Program-made: the position numbers and the translations under genes
The notes under the pieces: model-generated
Told to the model about the DNA's origin: nothing
What the model saw: the letters and a program-made list of their open reading frames with translations, nothing else
The model's database searches: none
Assembly: GCA_017394835.1 (NCBI GenBank)
Contig: JAFPXD010000062.1
Span: forward strand, 1-64,000
Source of the DNA: Clostridia bacterium
Lineage (GTDB): Bacteria > Bacillota > Clostridia > Christensenellales > CAG-138
Reading direction: 5' to 3'
DNA length: 64,000 nt
In this document: positions 1 through 10,900 of the stretch, in pieces
Layout of the letters: every line of letters starts with the position of its first letter
Position numbering within the stretch: position 1 is the first letter of the stretch

Positions 1-1725
1 ATCATTCCAAGGGCATGCAACCTGACACCATCCATTGGTGTAAACATCGTTGATGGTGCAGTAATCGCTCGTATAGATTCTTCCGGGGCTCGTTGCCAAA
101 TCGCGATTGTAACAGACAACATGATCTGATGTGCAAAGGTAACCCTTGAAGCCTTTGAAAGAGCTGTACTTGCTGTCAGAAACAAGTTCAGGATAAGAAA
201 TGGAATCAGCACCAAGTTTAATTCTTGCACCATTAGAATATCCCACATTTGTAAGATACTGATTGGCAAATGATCGATCGACGACCACTTTGCCAGTGAC
301 AGATGAAGTGTAAGTTGAACCTGCAGTTCCAGTCTGTCCAACGATTCCAACAGCTTGGATAAACCTTGCATATTCGCTGGCAGAAGAACTCGTGTTTGGT
401 GTTACGCCTACAAGTAGACACCCAGCGCTATTCACCCATGAAGCACCTGATGGTGCAATGCTGTCAGAGCTTCTGCGATGAATGTTAATTCCGTAGGAAG
501 TTCCGTCGTAATAATTTGTCTGAGAACTATGACGCAGAACTGGTGCAGCAGTTATGTTTAATGCAGCATATTGTCCCTTGTGATTTACAGTTGTGAAACT
601 ATGAACCCCTGACTTGATTGTGGGCATATCCGTTCCTTCATTTTTTGAGGGATCAAATGGATAGTCAGGGATTGTTGTGCTGTTGCGATTAACATATTTA
701 ATCTCCCCAGATTTAATCACCACACACATTGCATTCATTCTGGAATCCGATGATGAATTATTGCCTACTCCTTCGAAAAAGAATATCAAAGTTCCACTTA
801 GATTCCCGCTTAGCTGATCATAATAAGTGTTTATTCTTTGAAGAGCAGAATAGGCTTCACTGCTTGATGAGATGCCATAAGCAGACGCCGCAGAGTCTAT
901 CTCAGACTGGGAAATAATAGAATTGCTGTTTGGATATATGATGCCATTGCTCCTCGTTACAACACTATACTGCTTATCAGAGTAAATAAAAAATCCATTA
1001 TCGTCAGTATGAGAAGACCGGTCAAGAACAACTTTCCTTGCAACAGGAGGTGTCTGTTCATAAATCGTAATCTGTGTATCGGTAATATCGCCCACCCAGA
1101 TTATATGCGATTTAGTAGTATCGCTTACTGCGTCACCAGCTTTAATCTCGGCAACCTTTTGCCCAGTAAGCGTCGTGGCATAGCTGCTGTTTCTAATGGC
1201 AGTTACATTATGATAACGAGGGCTGCTTCCACTCATGAAGCTTCCGCCGAAGACCTCGCAAACAAGATCAACGCAGCAAGAGCCGTAAACTGGGCCTGTT
1301 CTTGTTGCGCTCATCGAATTGCAGTATGCTGTTGCAGAGTAGTTGATAGAAGCCACATTTATATACTGTTCAAGTGAACACAGACTCCAAGAAACGACCT
1401 CGCTTGTGAAAAGTGTATACGGCACGCCAACGACTGTCGAACCCTGTTCAAAAACGGTTGAACCATTGTATTCATTTTCGTTCCATGTATCAATGTCAAC
1501 AGACGGGGTCCATTGATAATTAACAAGAGCTTCTGCTCTTGCTGTCATTGCCTCAAGCGTCGTGATAGAATAATCGCCGCGTGATGCTTCTGGTGCATTA
1601 GAAACAGCAATCGTTGACTCTTCGCGACCGTCATCTGATGCCATTGCGTTTCCGGGTAGGACAGCAAGGATCATCGTAAATGAGAGCAATAGAGCCAGGG
1701 CAGCTTTTGCCTTGAATTGTTTCAT
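1..1725 (-). CDS. Secreted NlpC/P60-like cell-wall protein, partial at window edge
   Basis: The reading frame is open from ATG at 1725 to the window edge without a stop, so at least 575 residues are coded and the C-terminus is missing. The start follows a GGAGG ribosome site and gives a clear signal peptide (MKQF, hydrophobic core, PGNAMAS). Residues about 100-260 resemble a cysteine-peptidase amidase fold: Cys in GSCCVDLVCEVFGG, a His in KSHIIWVGD and the trailing EQTPP. A second part contains INIHRRSS followed by SAGCLLVG, which recalls peptidoglycan-active folds, and the visible end (INDVYTNGWCQV) looks SH3-like. It is the last visible gene of the minus-strand operon behind the two cohesin/dockerin genes. 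The fold assignment is inferred from motif spacing only. Confidence 0.7.
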   Translation of the reverse strand, partial: MKQFKAKAALALLLSFTMILAVLPGNAMASDDGREESTIAVSNAPEASRGDYSITTLEAMTARAEALVNYQWTPSVDIDTWNENEYNGSTVFEQGSTVVGVPYTLFTSEVVSWSLCSLEQYINVASINYSATAYCNSMSATRTGPVYGSCCVDLVCEVFGGSFMSGSSPRYHNVTAIRNSSYATTLTGQKVAEIKAGDAVSDTTKSHIIWVGDITDTQITIYEQTPPVARKVVLDRSSHTDDNGFFIYSDKQYSVVTRSNGIIYPNSNSIISQSEIDSAASAYGISSSSEAYSALQRINTYYDQLSGNLSGTLIFFFEGVGNNSSSDSRMNAMCVVIKSGEIKYVNRNSTTIPDYPFDPSKNEGTDMPTIKSGVHSFTTVNHKGQYAALNITAAPVLRHSSQTNYYDGTSYGINIHRRSSDSIAPSGASWVNSAGCLLVGVTPNTSSSASEYARFIQAVGIVGQTGTAGSTYTSSVTGKVVVDRSFANQYLTNVGYSNGARIKLGADSISYPELVSDSKYSSFKGFKGYLCTSDHVVCYNRDLATSPGRIYTSDYCTINDVYTNGWCQVACPWND

Positions 1726-1754
1726 TGTGTACAACCTCCATTTCCTTTGATTTT

Positions 1755-1805
1755 GGTAGCAAATGCTTGCCATAAAAGCGGTTCTTATGTCAAGCATTTG
1801 CTACC
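1755..1805 (-). other. Intercistronic 15-bp inverted repeat
   Basis: Perfect 15-bp arms (1755-1769 and 1791-1805, GGTAGCAAATGCTTG and its complement) lie in the leader of the NlpC/P60-like gene, with further pairing possible in the loop (CATAA/TTATG). No T-run follows on either strand, so an mRNA-stability or processing hairpin is more likely than a terminator. Confidence 0.6.
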
Positions 1806-1817
1806 CGCGTTTGAAGC

Positions 1818-1853
1818 GAGGGTGCTGCTCTCTGTTTTGAGGGCAGCACCCTC
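1818..1853 (-). other. GC-rich hairpin after the M23/dockerin gene
   Basis: Perfect 11-bp arms GAGGGTGCTGC (1818-1828) and GCAGCACCCTC (1843-1853) start 9 bases beyond the stop codon of the upstream gene. There is no good T-run, so this could be a leaky terminator or a processing stem that sets the ratio of the two mRNAs. Confidence 0.55.
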
Positions 1854-1861
1854 TTCATTCA

Positions 1862-4800
1862 CTAAATGATACCCAGACACTTACGCATAAGCATAAGCGC
1901 GTCGCTTGCATTAATGCTACCATCTTGGTTGTAATCAGCTGCTGCAATTTGTCTAGGCTCAAGTTCTATCATATCAAGCGCATAGCGCATGATAAGAATT
2001 ACATCAGAAGCGTTCAACTGACCATCACCGTTGACGTCACCAGGAAGGCAATCCACACGTATCACGCCATTCGTTATTCTGAACGGTATTGGAATATCCT
2101 CTCCTCCAAGCGGTGATGTGAAGAACTCCAACACTTCAAGAGTTACCGGAATAGCTGTCCCGAGCTCGACATCATCAGCGATATGCAGATTCAACGTCAA
2201 CAACTTGCCGCTTGAACTTATCGAACCAGATGGCAGAATCGCCATAAGCCTAACAATGCCTGGCGTGTTCGTGTTCTGCATGACGGTTGCATCAAGATCG
2301 AGCATCTCAAGCCAGAGTTCTCCCTTTGTAACACTGCTGAGTGTGACCTTTTCCGCATCAAAGATGATGGTTATGGTCAAGGCATTCGCTTCGTACTCAC
2401 CATCAATATTAAGATCGACAGACGCATCCGAACCGGGCACGGCATCAACAGAAGAAAGTGAGAATGAAACCGCGCCTTCAGAACCTCTGAAATGAACCAT
2501 CTCAGGGGTCATTTCAACCTCGTTACTTTCACGAGTATAGACATCTCCTTCAAGATAACCGAGAGTTACCTCATAGTTTCCTCCTGCCGCTTCCTCGCCA
2601 ACCTTAAGCGGTATTGTGAATAGGACGCCATTCGACTGAATAGGTACCTCGCCAATCCAAGTGATCTTCCATCCGGTATCACCATAAGGAGAAACGTAGA
2701 ATGTGCCAACAGTGGACGCTTCGCCAGGAATACAGACGGTCCCATCTTCTTCCGTATCAATATAGAAAACACTCTGGTCGCATTCAAGAATAAGAGAATA
2801 ACCGATCAGCCCGAGATTGCAGTTGACCTCAACTTCTATCGGTACATCTGCTTCCGCTTCGGCTATAAGAATCGTGGTATCTAACGGAATGACGTTGCCT
2901 AACCAATCCTCAGCGGGTGTATCATCATAAACGAAGAAGACGCTTACAGCTTCGCTTTCGTTTTTACCATTAACCACTGCCATTGCGCTGATGACAGTAG
3001 TTTCTTCGAGATGGATAGCTCCGCTGTAGATTTCGCTTTCTGTTGTTGGCGTTGTACCATCAAGGGTATAGTAAATGACAGCGCCATCCTCGGAGGTGAA
3101 TTCAACATCGGTTGCAAGCCCACTTTCGAACGAGCCAATATTAGCCATAGGAGCAATTGTAGTCTCCTCATAAGCCAGAATGGGGAAAACATCCATATCT
3201 TCTGTTACGTTCCACCACATCACGTCTGTGCTCCAACCGAGGAACACTTTGCCATTGGCTTCAATCGTTTCCGGAAGATTTGCCGTCCCTCCGTATTCAA
3301 CCTGCTGGGATTCAACCACATTTCCATCACCATCCATAAAGCGAACAGTGCATGTTGCAACATCGTAAACAGCCGAAACCACCATGTTGTCAGTGACCGT
3401 AGCGTTATCGTTCAATATAGCATCCCAACCAACGAAGGATCGGCCTTCTGCTTCCGGAGTATACGGAGCAGTGATTGAGTCGCCGTAATAGTACATCTGG
3501 AAGCTTACGTTCTGGTTTGCCCAATCTACAAACGCAACCATATACTGGTTATTTTCAAATCGAGCAGTAATATCAATATTCCTATAGATATCTGTGCTCC
3601 TATCGCTCCAGCCTATAAAGTGATAGCCTTGTTTTTCTGGCGATGCCGGAACGACCGCATTGCCTCCTTCAACAACGGTTTGAGTTGAAAGCACGGTTCC
3701 GTCATCCGACAGGAATCTAACCGTGTATGTCGGTTTTGGAGCTTCGATAACGTCAACATTTATCAGCCCGGTTGTTCCCTGCACGCCAAGTGAAACAACA
3801 TAATTGCCGCTTTCCGTCGTCGGCTCGTTAGAAGGAATAAAGCTGATACTGTATCTGTTGTCTGAAAGGATCGTGGTCTGACCAACATACTTCATTTGAT
3901 ATTGGTTCGGATCCATGTTGTTGGATTGATAAACCATTATCGTAGCTATCTTTCCTACGAGTTCTTGGTCGGAACTGATCGAACCTTCAAAATGGTAAAC
4001 ATTACCGCTTACATCCTCTGATCCGGCATCGGGATCATACACCGGGACCGCGTCTCTATAGCGATATACTGTCCTTGTCTGTACATTTACGTTGGAGTTT
4101 GCTGTCACAGGAGTATCACTCCACGCAGACCACTCGGTCCAATGATAGAAATAATAAGTCCATACCTGGCTTCTGGTCCTATAACGATAAACAGTTCTGG
4201 TTTCTACCTGTCTGTCGCTGGTCGCAGAAACACTATTATCACTCCAACTGCTCCAATCGCCCCACCTTTCATAGTCATAGTACGTTGTTGCAGTACGCGT
4301 CTGATAAACGTAGGTGTATTCATAACTATCGAAAAACCACACATAGAAGTTGCTGCTGCAACCTGGCGCTCCCGAACCGGAACCACCATAGGCTTGGTGT
4401 CCTCCCATGTCACCTATATTACAAGTAGGTAAAGCGGAAGTTGTGCGTATCGTATGATGATGCGTGCTGTTTGTATTTCCATAAGGGATTGAATCAACAT
4501 TCCAACATCCATCATAATAGTTGCAGCAATAATGATAGTAATTGTAGCCGGTTATAGAGCTGCTTACAATTTGAAGCGTATTCGACTCTGTTGGCCTTGT
4601 TGTTGTGTATTGATAGCTGCCCCATGGACCGTATTCCACGTGAGAACCAACTCGTGTCCATCCGCTTAGTGACGAACTTGTAGAAGACGTATACTCTTTA
4701 TCGCGGTACCTGTACTGTGTCTTTGTTTCAACTTGAGTTGAGTCATTGCTTGACTGGGCATTTGTGCTCCAACTGCTCCAGGATCCCCACGATCCCCATA

Positions 4801-7800
4801 CCCAAGAAGAATCATAAAGTGTCCAACCGCTCATAGTGCTGCTCGAACTGGTCGTTGTTTCTTTAGTTTGATATCTGTATTGAGTTTTGCTTTCAATATC
4901 CCTGCCAGAAATCTCCTGCGGAGCTGTTGTGCTCCAATCTGACCAGTCAGTCCATGTAGTGCTGAAAACAATGCTCGCGGACGCTACCGTTGAGTAAGCA
5001 CTTCCGGTAGTATCGTCTGCTTTTCGTTCAAGCGCAAATACTTCAACTCGTTTTGCAATTCCGCTATAATGAAGCGGTATTGTGACGGTTTTAGTTTCAC
5101 TCGCTGCAAAATTAACGCTTACGCGATCAGCATACACTGTCTTATATACGCTGACAGCAGTATCCTGCGTTTTCAGGGCTGCAATAAAGTACACTTCACT
5201 TGCTGATGTCGGCCAGTTTGACGCATCTATAACAATGTTATAAACAGCCCCATTCCCTTCTGAGATCACATTCGCAGAGCTAACAGAAGCGCAAATTGGG
5301 AAGTTATCGTTTTCCCAACGAATAACCGCCTGAAGCTTTAAATCTGCGTCAACATGAGTATAGTCACACATGCTCTCCTTGTCGGAAGCCTCGATCACCG
5401 TCCAACCTGCAAACACATAGCCTCCGGGGACATATGATGAATAATCCGGCAGAGTCGCACTCTGCATGTAAGGTATCTTCTGTGTTTCGCCGAACCTTGC
5501 ACCATTCACATCGTAAAACATTACGTTGTACTCGATGGGAGTATAGGTTGCAGTGTAGGTCACATCCTGCGTCACAGGAATCTCATAATAATTGTCTGCA
5601 GGATACCAGACTCTGAAAATATGACCCTTCTTAGCCGGATCAGTTTGAACTCCAACACAATCACCATAAGCCACAGTGTATTCTGCAAGTACTGATCCGT
5701 CATCATCACAAAACGTAACCGTGCTAGGGGCCATTGCGGTAACGGAAACCTTTTCGCTAGGACTGCTTTCTGTTATATTGTTCTTTGCCTTAACGGAGAT
5801 CTCATAAACACCGGCAGATGACAACACCATGCTGTAAACATTACTCTGCTGCGTTTCCGTCCTTAACAGAGTCCCGTCTTTGTAAACAGATACAACGAAT
5901 TCTTCTGCCGCCGTATCGTATCCCCAGCTGAATGATGCAGTCTTGCCGACGGCTATATTGCTGTCGGTATCAAGACGTTGGACAGTTGGCGTTTGGGGAA
6001 TAATAGCCGATACATGAAAACTGGCAACCGCGCTGTCACGCATACCATTTTTAACAGCATAGGCATAAACGGTGCACTCATCTTCAACATTGAATGTACC
6101 GCAGTATTCTCCATGCTGAGTTCCATCAAAATAGTAGTAGATCTGTGCTCCGGGAGTTGATGTTATAGTGATCCTTGTGCCTCCATACCATTCAACAGCA
6201 GAAAACTGAGGTGCCTGAACCTGATCGACAGTAATCGTCTTCGTTAAAACATTGTTGGATCTTCCGCTCTTAGATGTTGTGATCGTAAAGGAAGTAGTAT
6301 TGGTAATATAAGCTCTTACAGTACCCGTCCCGCTGCCGGTCATTTCAGTGTTTGTTGTGTAGCTAATATTAGCTCCAGGGCAACTCATTACAACATACTT
6401 GCCGCCGTTAGCATCTTCTGTTGTTACCGTTGCGGCTTCACAAGGAGACATTTCAGTATAAAACACCCTCGTCAATGTCGCCTTTCCGCCGTTTGAATCA
6501 GTTGCAACGATTTTGATGGTGTGCCTGCCGGAAGAAAGCGCGTTAAAGAGAAGCTGGTCATCAAAGGCAGGAGTGGAGAGATTGTAGCTCATGGTATTTA
6601 TAGATACAACCGCATCCGCCTTAGTATGGCCGTCAAAGAAACCTTCTATTTTTTTAATCGGGTAACTGCTTGATGTAACGGTGCCCCCGATTCTATGCGC
6701 AAGCTTTGGAATCGTTTGGCTTTCGCTGGGCCACGTAATGCTGATGGACATATTGGAAGGTTTAGCATCCGGCTGAATCCAATCAGAATATGCATATCCT
6801 TTTGACGTCCCATTGTTGTATGAGATATAGTACCAGATGTTTCCATATGCATTCGTGTAGGAACCAAGAATGGTCACCGGGGATCCTGCTTTAAGCTTAT
6901 GAAATACATGGTGTGATGCATCGTAGGGCATCTTGTCCCGCGGATAGAATCCGTCGGGCTTTAATACTGTGCCTGTGTTTGCACATGATGTATCATATGT
7001 TGCCTGCCAATTGAATACTTCACCGCACTCAGTGCAAACGCCAGTTCCTTGTGACGCATAATGGTGCTGATGCTCGCCGATGCTTACCTCATTTGCATGT
7101 GTTGTGTACATGACCGAACCTGCATGCGGCCTAAGCGAATTAATGTAACCAGTAGGGAAGCCTGCAGGGCTGTTAAGGGCGGGATTAGTAACAATTCGCC
7201 CCTCCTGAAGGCCGGGAGTTGTCACCCAACCTTTTCCATATTCAGAGTCTATGGCACTTCTTCCTTGTCCACTTCTTCCCAAAACAATTCCAAAGTGAAG
7301 ATGCGGTTGGTAGTTCCCTCCAGTAGCGCCAGTTTTTCCAATCTCCTGACCAACAGTTACCGGAGTATTGTTTGAAATAATGAAATCGCTCAGGTGCTGG
7401 TAGTAGGAATAATACGACCATCCATTACCTAAATCATGTTCTATAACGATATAATAACCTCGTCCACCGTTTGACGATTTGTTAGACGTATAAGCTACTC
7501 CGCTAGCTGAAGCCTTAACGATCGTGCCTGGGGCAGCGCTAATATCGACACCATTATGCCCATGTGTCTGCCCGGTGTGAGGGTCGCCTTGTGCCCATTC
7601 AGGATGAGTTGTTTTGCAGAACTCACAAGTGCCCCATCCGGGACAACCTGCCCAATCAGTAAAGCGATTATAGTATTGTTCATCTAGCGGGAAAAGCCAA
7701 ACACCATCACTACGCGTTGTTACCGTAGACTCAGCTGACTCTCCCTTTGTCGAATACTGAGGATTCTTCTCAAACTCAAATTGCTCCTCTGCTGTTTCAA

Positions 7801-7900
7801 TCTGTTCCGCTTGCTGCATGATCAACGCATATACAGCATTAAAGGATAAACTCATCAGAAAACATACTGTCAGTAAAACCGCGATCAACTTTTTTCTCAT
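1862..7900 (-). CDS. Giant secreted M23 peptidase with WSxW repeats, cohesin-like and dockerin domains
   Basis: 2012 residues with an N-terminal signal peptide. An M23 (LytM-type) zinc endopeptidase domain spans about 108-210: HNGVD gives H115 and D119, YQHLS gives H169, and PHLHF gives H202, so the catalytic set is complete. An SH3-like segment and chitobiase-type beta-sandwich repeats follow, then InlB/Flg_new-type repeats (YTVRFLSDDG and similar), and a Trp-rich block of WSxWS modules resembling thrombospondin type-1 repeats (about 1040-1330). Near the C-terminus are a cohesin-like domain (after GAVSFSLSSVDAVPGSDAS) and a dockerin with two calcium loops (DVNGDGQLNASD and DYNQDGSINASD). It lies 98 bases after the scaffoldin-like gene, probably in one operon. 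Likely role: surface- or cellulosome-like-assembled peptidoglycan hydrolase or adhesin. Confidence 0.85.
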   Translation of the reverse strand: MRKKLIAVLLTVCFLMSLSFNAVYALIMQQAEQIETAEEQFEFEKNPQYSTKGESAESTVTTRSDGVWLFPLDEQYYNRFTDWAGCPGWGTCEFCKTTHPEWAQGDPHTGQTHGHNGVDISAAPGTIVKASASGVAYTSNKSSNGGRGYYIVIEHDLGNGWSYYSYYQHLSDFIISNNTPVTVGQEIGKTGATGGNYQPHLHFGIVLGRSGQGRSAIDSEYGKGWVTTPGLQEGRIVTNPALNSPAGFPTGYINSLRPHAGSVMYTTHANEVSIGEHQHHYASQGTGVCTECGEVFNWQATYDTSCANTGTVLKPDGFYPRDKMPYDASHHVFHKLKAGSPVTILGSYTNAYGNIWYYISYNNGTSKGYAYSDWIQPDAKPSNMSISITWPSESQTIPKLAHRIGGTVTSSSYPIKKIEGFFDGHTKADAVVSINTMSYNLSTPAFDDQLLFNALSSGRHTIKIVATDSNGGKATLTRVFYTEMSPCEAATVTTEDANGGKYVVMSCPGANISYTTNTEMTGSGTGTVRAYITNTTSFTITTSKSGRSNNVLTKTITVDQVQAPQFSAVEWYGGTRITITSTPGAQIYYYFDGTQHGEYCGTFNVEDECTVYAYAVKNGMRDSAVASFHVSAIIPQTPTVQRLDTDSNIAVGKTASFSWGYDTAAEEFVVSVYKDGTLLRTETQQSNVYSMVLSSAGVYEISVKAKNNITESSPSEKVSVTAMAPSTVTFCDDDGSVLAEYTVAYGDCVGVQTDPAKKGHIFRVWYPADNYYEIPVTQDVTYTATYTPIEYNVMFYDVNGARFGETQKIPYMQSATLPDYSSYVPGGYVFAGWTVIEASDKESMCDYTHVDADLKLQAVIRWENDNFPICASVSSANVISEGNGAVYNIVIDASNWPTSASEVYFIAALKTQDTAVSVYKTVYADRVSVNFAASETKTVTIPLHYSGIAKRVEVFALERKADDTTGSAYSTVASASIVFSTTWTDWSDWSTTAPQEISGRDIESKTQYRYQTKETTTSSSSTMSGWTLYDSSWVWGSWGSWSSWSTNAQSSNDSTQVETKTQYRYRDKEYTSSTSSSLSGWTRVGSHVEYGPWGSYQYTTTRPTESNTLQIVSSSITGYNYYHYCCNYYDGCWNVDSIPYGNTNSTHHHTIRTTSALPTCNIGDMGGHQAYGGSGSGAPGCSSNFYVWFFDSYEYTYVYQTRTATTYYDYERWGDWSSWSDNSVSATSDRQVETRTVYRYRTRSQVWTYYFYHWTEWSAWSDTPVTANSNVNVQTRTVYRYRDAVPVYDPDAGSEDVSGNVYHFEGSISSDQELVGKIATIMVYQSNNMDPNQYQMKYVGQTTILSDNRYSISFIPSNEPTTESGNYVVSLGVQGTTGLINVDVIEAPKPTYTVRFLSDDGTVLSTQTVVEGGNAVVPASPEKQGYHFIGWSDRSTDIYRNIDITARFENNQYMVAFVDWANQNVSFQMYYYGDSITAPYTPEAEGRSFVGWDAILNDNATVTDNMVVSAVYDVATCTVRFMDGDGNVVESQQVEYGGTANLPETIEANGKVFLGWSTDVMWWNVTEDMDVFPILAYEETTIAPMANIGSFESGLATDVEFTSEDGAVIYYTLDGTTPTTESEIYSGAIHLEETTVISAMAVVNGKNESEAVSVFFVYDDTPAEDWLGNVIPLDTTILIAEAEADVPIEVEVNCNLGLIGYSLILECDQSVFYIDTEEDGTVCIPGEASTVGTFYVSPYGDTGWKITWIGEVPIQSNGVLFTIPLKVGEEAAGGNYEVTLGYLEGDVYTRESNEVEMTPEMVHFRGSEGAVSFSLSSVDAVPGSDASVDLNIDGEYEANALTITIIFDAEKVTLSSVTKGELWLEMLDLDATVMQNTNTPGIVRLMAILPSGSISSSGKLLTLNLHIADDVELGTAIPVTLEVLEFFTSPLGGEDIPIPFRITNGVIRVDCLPGDVNGDGQLNASDVILIMRYALDMIELEPRQIAAADYNQDGSINASDALMLMRKCLGII

Positions 7901-7948
7901 CTTGGCACCTCTCTATAAATAGTTGATGTTTTATGGCTTTATAGGTCA

Positions 7949-7987
7949 GCAGTAGCTTCCTCTGCAAAACACAAAGGAAGCTACTGC
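7949..7987 (-). other. Intercistronic hairpin, 12-bp perfect stem
   Basis: Arms GCAGTAGCTTCC (7949-7960) and GGAAGCTACTGC (7976-7987) with a 15-base loop sit between the stop of the scaffoldin-like gene and the M23/dockerin gene. No T-run is present. Together with the two hairpins at 1.75-1.85 kb it suggests every junction of this operon carries a stem. Confidence 0.55.
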
Positions 7988-7998
7988 TTTCAAACTGC

Positions 7999-10900
7999 TT
8001 AGATAATTCCCATTGCATGTCTGAGAATAAGCAGCGCATCAATAGAATCAACCACGCCGTCGTGATTGACGTCGGCAACACTGGAGTCGATCTCCGTTAT
8101 AATCGCCATAGCGTAGCGCAGGACAATAAGAGCATCACAACTTGTTACTTCGCCATCGCGGTCAACATCGCCAAGCAGCCAATAAGTTGCCGTGACCGTG
8201 ACATCCTCGGTAACATCAGTATAGTCACCGTTCCAACCATCGAAGACATACCACATGCCATGATCCGGAGCTTCAGGTGCTTCCGCGTCAGCGCCATACT
8301 CGACCTCGACCTCTGCAATGATATCACCGGTTACACCGTCAACGAAGGTGACAGTGAAGGTCATGATCTCGAGCGTTGCATCGATGGTCAGATCCTCCGC
8401 TGGCATGGTCTCGGGAACGGTCCAACCGCTGAAGGTGTAGCCTTCCTGCACGGTGTATTCGGGGGCGATGATCTCCGCACCGACCTCATAGGTCTGGGTG
8501 GTGTATTCCTCGCCGTTGATTGTGTAAGTGATCGTGTAGGAGCGGATATGCTGCTCGAATACAGCGGTGTAGGTAGCGTCGCCGGTTACCATCGCGAGCT
8601 CAGGAGCCCATCCTTCAAACGTGTAAGTGTACTCAGTCGTTTCGGGCTTTGCGGGAGTTCCGTTCTTGTAAGACGGCATCTCGCCGTACTCGTAAGTCTC
8701 GGTCTCGCTCTGACCTTCGATCACCCAAGTTACAGTGTATGTCCTGATCTGGCTGCTGAATGTCGCAGTATAGGCCACATCACCGGTCACCGGAGCAACC
8801 TCGGGAGTCCAACCCGTAAAGGTGTAGGTATACTGTGCAGTAGCAACTCTTTCAGGGGTTTCGCCGTTATAGGAAGGCGTAGTGCCGTAGGGGACTTCCG
8901 TGTCGGTCTCAAGCACTGTACCGTCCCAGTTCTTCCATGTAACAGTATACGTGTTGACCGTCTCATTGTAGGTCGCAGTATAGGTGACGTTGCCGGTTAC
9001 GGGAGCGATCTCGGGATCCCAACCTGCGAAGGTATAGGAATACTGAGCCGTTCCGGGCCTTTCGGGGGTCATACCGTCATAAGAAGGAGTTGCGCCATAT
9101 TCAACGTCATAGTCCGTTTCGAGGACCGTCCCGTCCCAGTTCACCCAAGTTACAGTGTACTTATTGGCAGCGGAAGTGAACATCGCAGTATAGGTCACGT
9201 CACCTTCAACAGGTGAGATCTCGGGAGTCCAACCAATGAATGTGTAGGTCTCCTGATCCGTTGCGGGTTTTGTAGGCTCCTCGCCATCGTAGGAGGGTGT
9301 GGTGCCGTAAGGAACGTCCGTATCGGTCTCAAGAACAGTACCGTCCCAGTTCACCCACATTACGGTGTACTTGTTAACGGTCTCGGTAAAGACTGCGGTA
9401 TAAACTGCATCGCCCTCGACGGGAGTTATCTCGGGAGTCCACCCATTGAAGGTATAGGTGAACTGATCGGTAGCTTCACGCTCAGGAGCTGCACCGTCGT
9501 AGGAAGGCGCGGTGCCATAAGGCACATCTTCATCCGTCTCAAGTACGGAGCCGTCCCAGTTCTTCCAAGTAACGGTGTACTTGTTGACAGCAGAGGAATA
9601 TGTCGCCACGTATTCAGCATCACCGGATACAGAGACGATTTCAGGCTCCCAACCTGTAAAGGTATAAGTGTACTGTGCGGTTGCCTCGCGCTCGGGTGTA
9701 GCGCCATCATATGAGGGCATCGTGCCATAAGGTACGTTTTCGTCTGTTTCAAGAACAGTGCCGTCCCAATTCTTCCACGTAACGGTGTACTTGTTCACGT
9801 TCTCCGTGTAGGTTGCGGTATAAGTCGCATTGCCGGTAACAGATGCTATAGCAGGAGTCCAGCCGGCAAACTCATAGGAATACTGAGCCGTAGCCTCACG
9901 TTCGGGAGTTGCACCGTCGTAGGAAGGAGTGGTCCCATAGGGAACATCGGTATCGGTCTCAAGGATCGTACCATCCCAATTCTTCCAAGTAACAGTGTAC
10001 TTATTGACGGTTTCGGTGTAAGCAGCAGTATAGGTCGCATCGCCGGTTACTGAAGCAACAGCGGGCGTCCAACCGGAGAAGGTGTAGGTGTACTGCGCGG
10101 TAGCGGGTCTTACCGGAGTATTTCCATTGTAAACAGGGGTGGTGCCATAGGGGACTTCTTCGTCGGTTTCAAGGACCGTTCCATCCCAGTTCTTCCAGAC
10201 GACGGTGTAAGTGTTCACGGTTTCCGTATAAACAGCGGTGTAAACAACATCACCGGTCACAGCGGCAACCTCAGGATTCCAACCATAGAATGTGTAGGAA
10301 TACTGCGCGGTAGCAGGCCTTGTGGGCTCTGCACCATCGTAAGAAGGAGTTGTGCCATAGGGAACGTTGCTGTCGGTCTTAAGCAGCGAACCGTCCCAAT
10401 TTTTCCACGTAACGGTGTACTTGTTGACTGTTTCGGTGTAAACAGCCGTATAAGTAACATTGCCAGTCACTGCGGAAACAGCAGGCGTCCATCCATCAAA
10501 AGTGTAGGTGAACTGAGCGGTAGCCGGCCTTACAGGAGTAGTTCCGTCATAGGAAGGTGTTGTACCGTACTCAACATCATAGTCGGTTTCAAGAACAGTG
10601 CCATCCCAGTTTACCCAAGTAACCGTGTATTTGTTTGTCGAAGACGAGAAGGTTGCAGTGTAGATCGCGTCACCTTCAACGGGAGCAATTTCGGGGGTCC
10701 AACCGATGAAGGTGTAGGTCTCCTGATCCGTTGCGGGTTTTGTGGGCTCATCACCATCGAATGTGGGAGTTGTGCCGCAGGGTACATCCGTATCGGTTTC
10801 GAGCACAGTGCCATCCCAGTTCTTCCAAATGACCGTGTACTTATTCACTGTCTCGGTGTAAGCGGCGGTGTAGACCACATCTCCGGTAACAGAAGAAATA

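Noticed and set aside
8017..9216. Long plus-strand open frame (399 codons) opposite the scaffoldin repeats
   Set aside because: It is antisense to the 210-bp repeats, has no ribosome site, and its product merely repeats the shadow of the coding strand. The 445-codon frame at 10933-12270 is rejected for the same reason.
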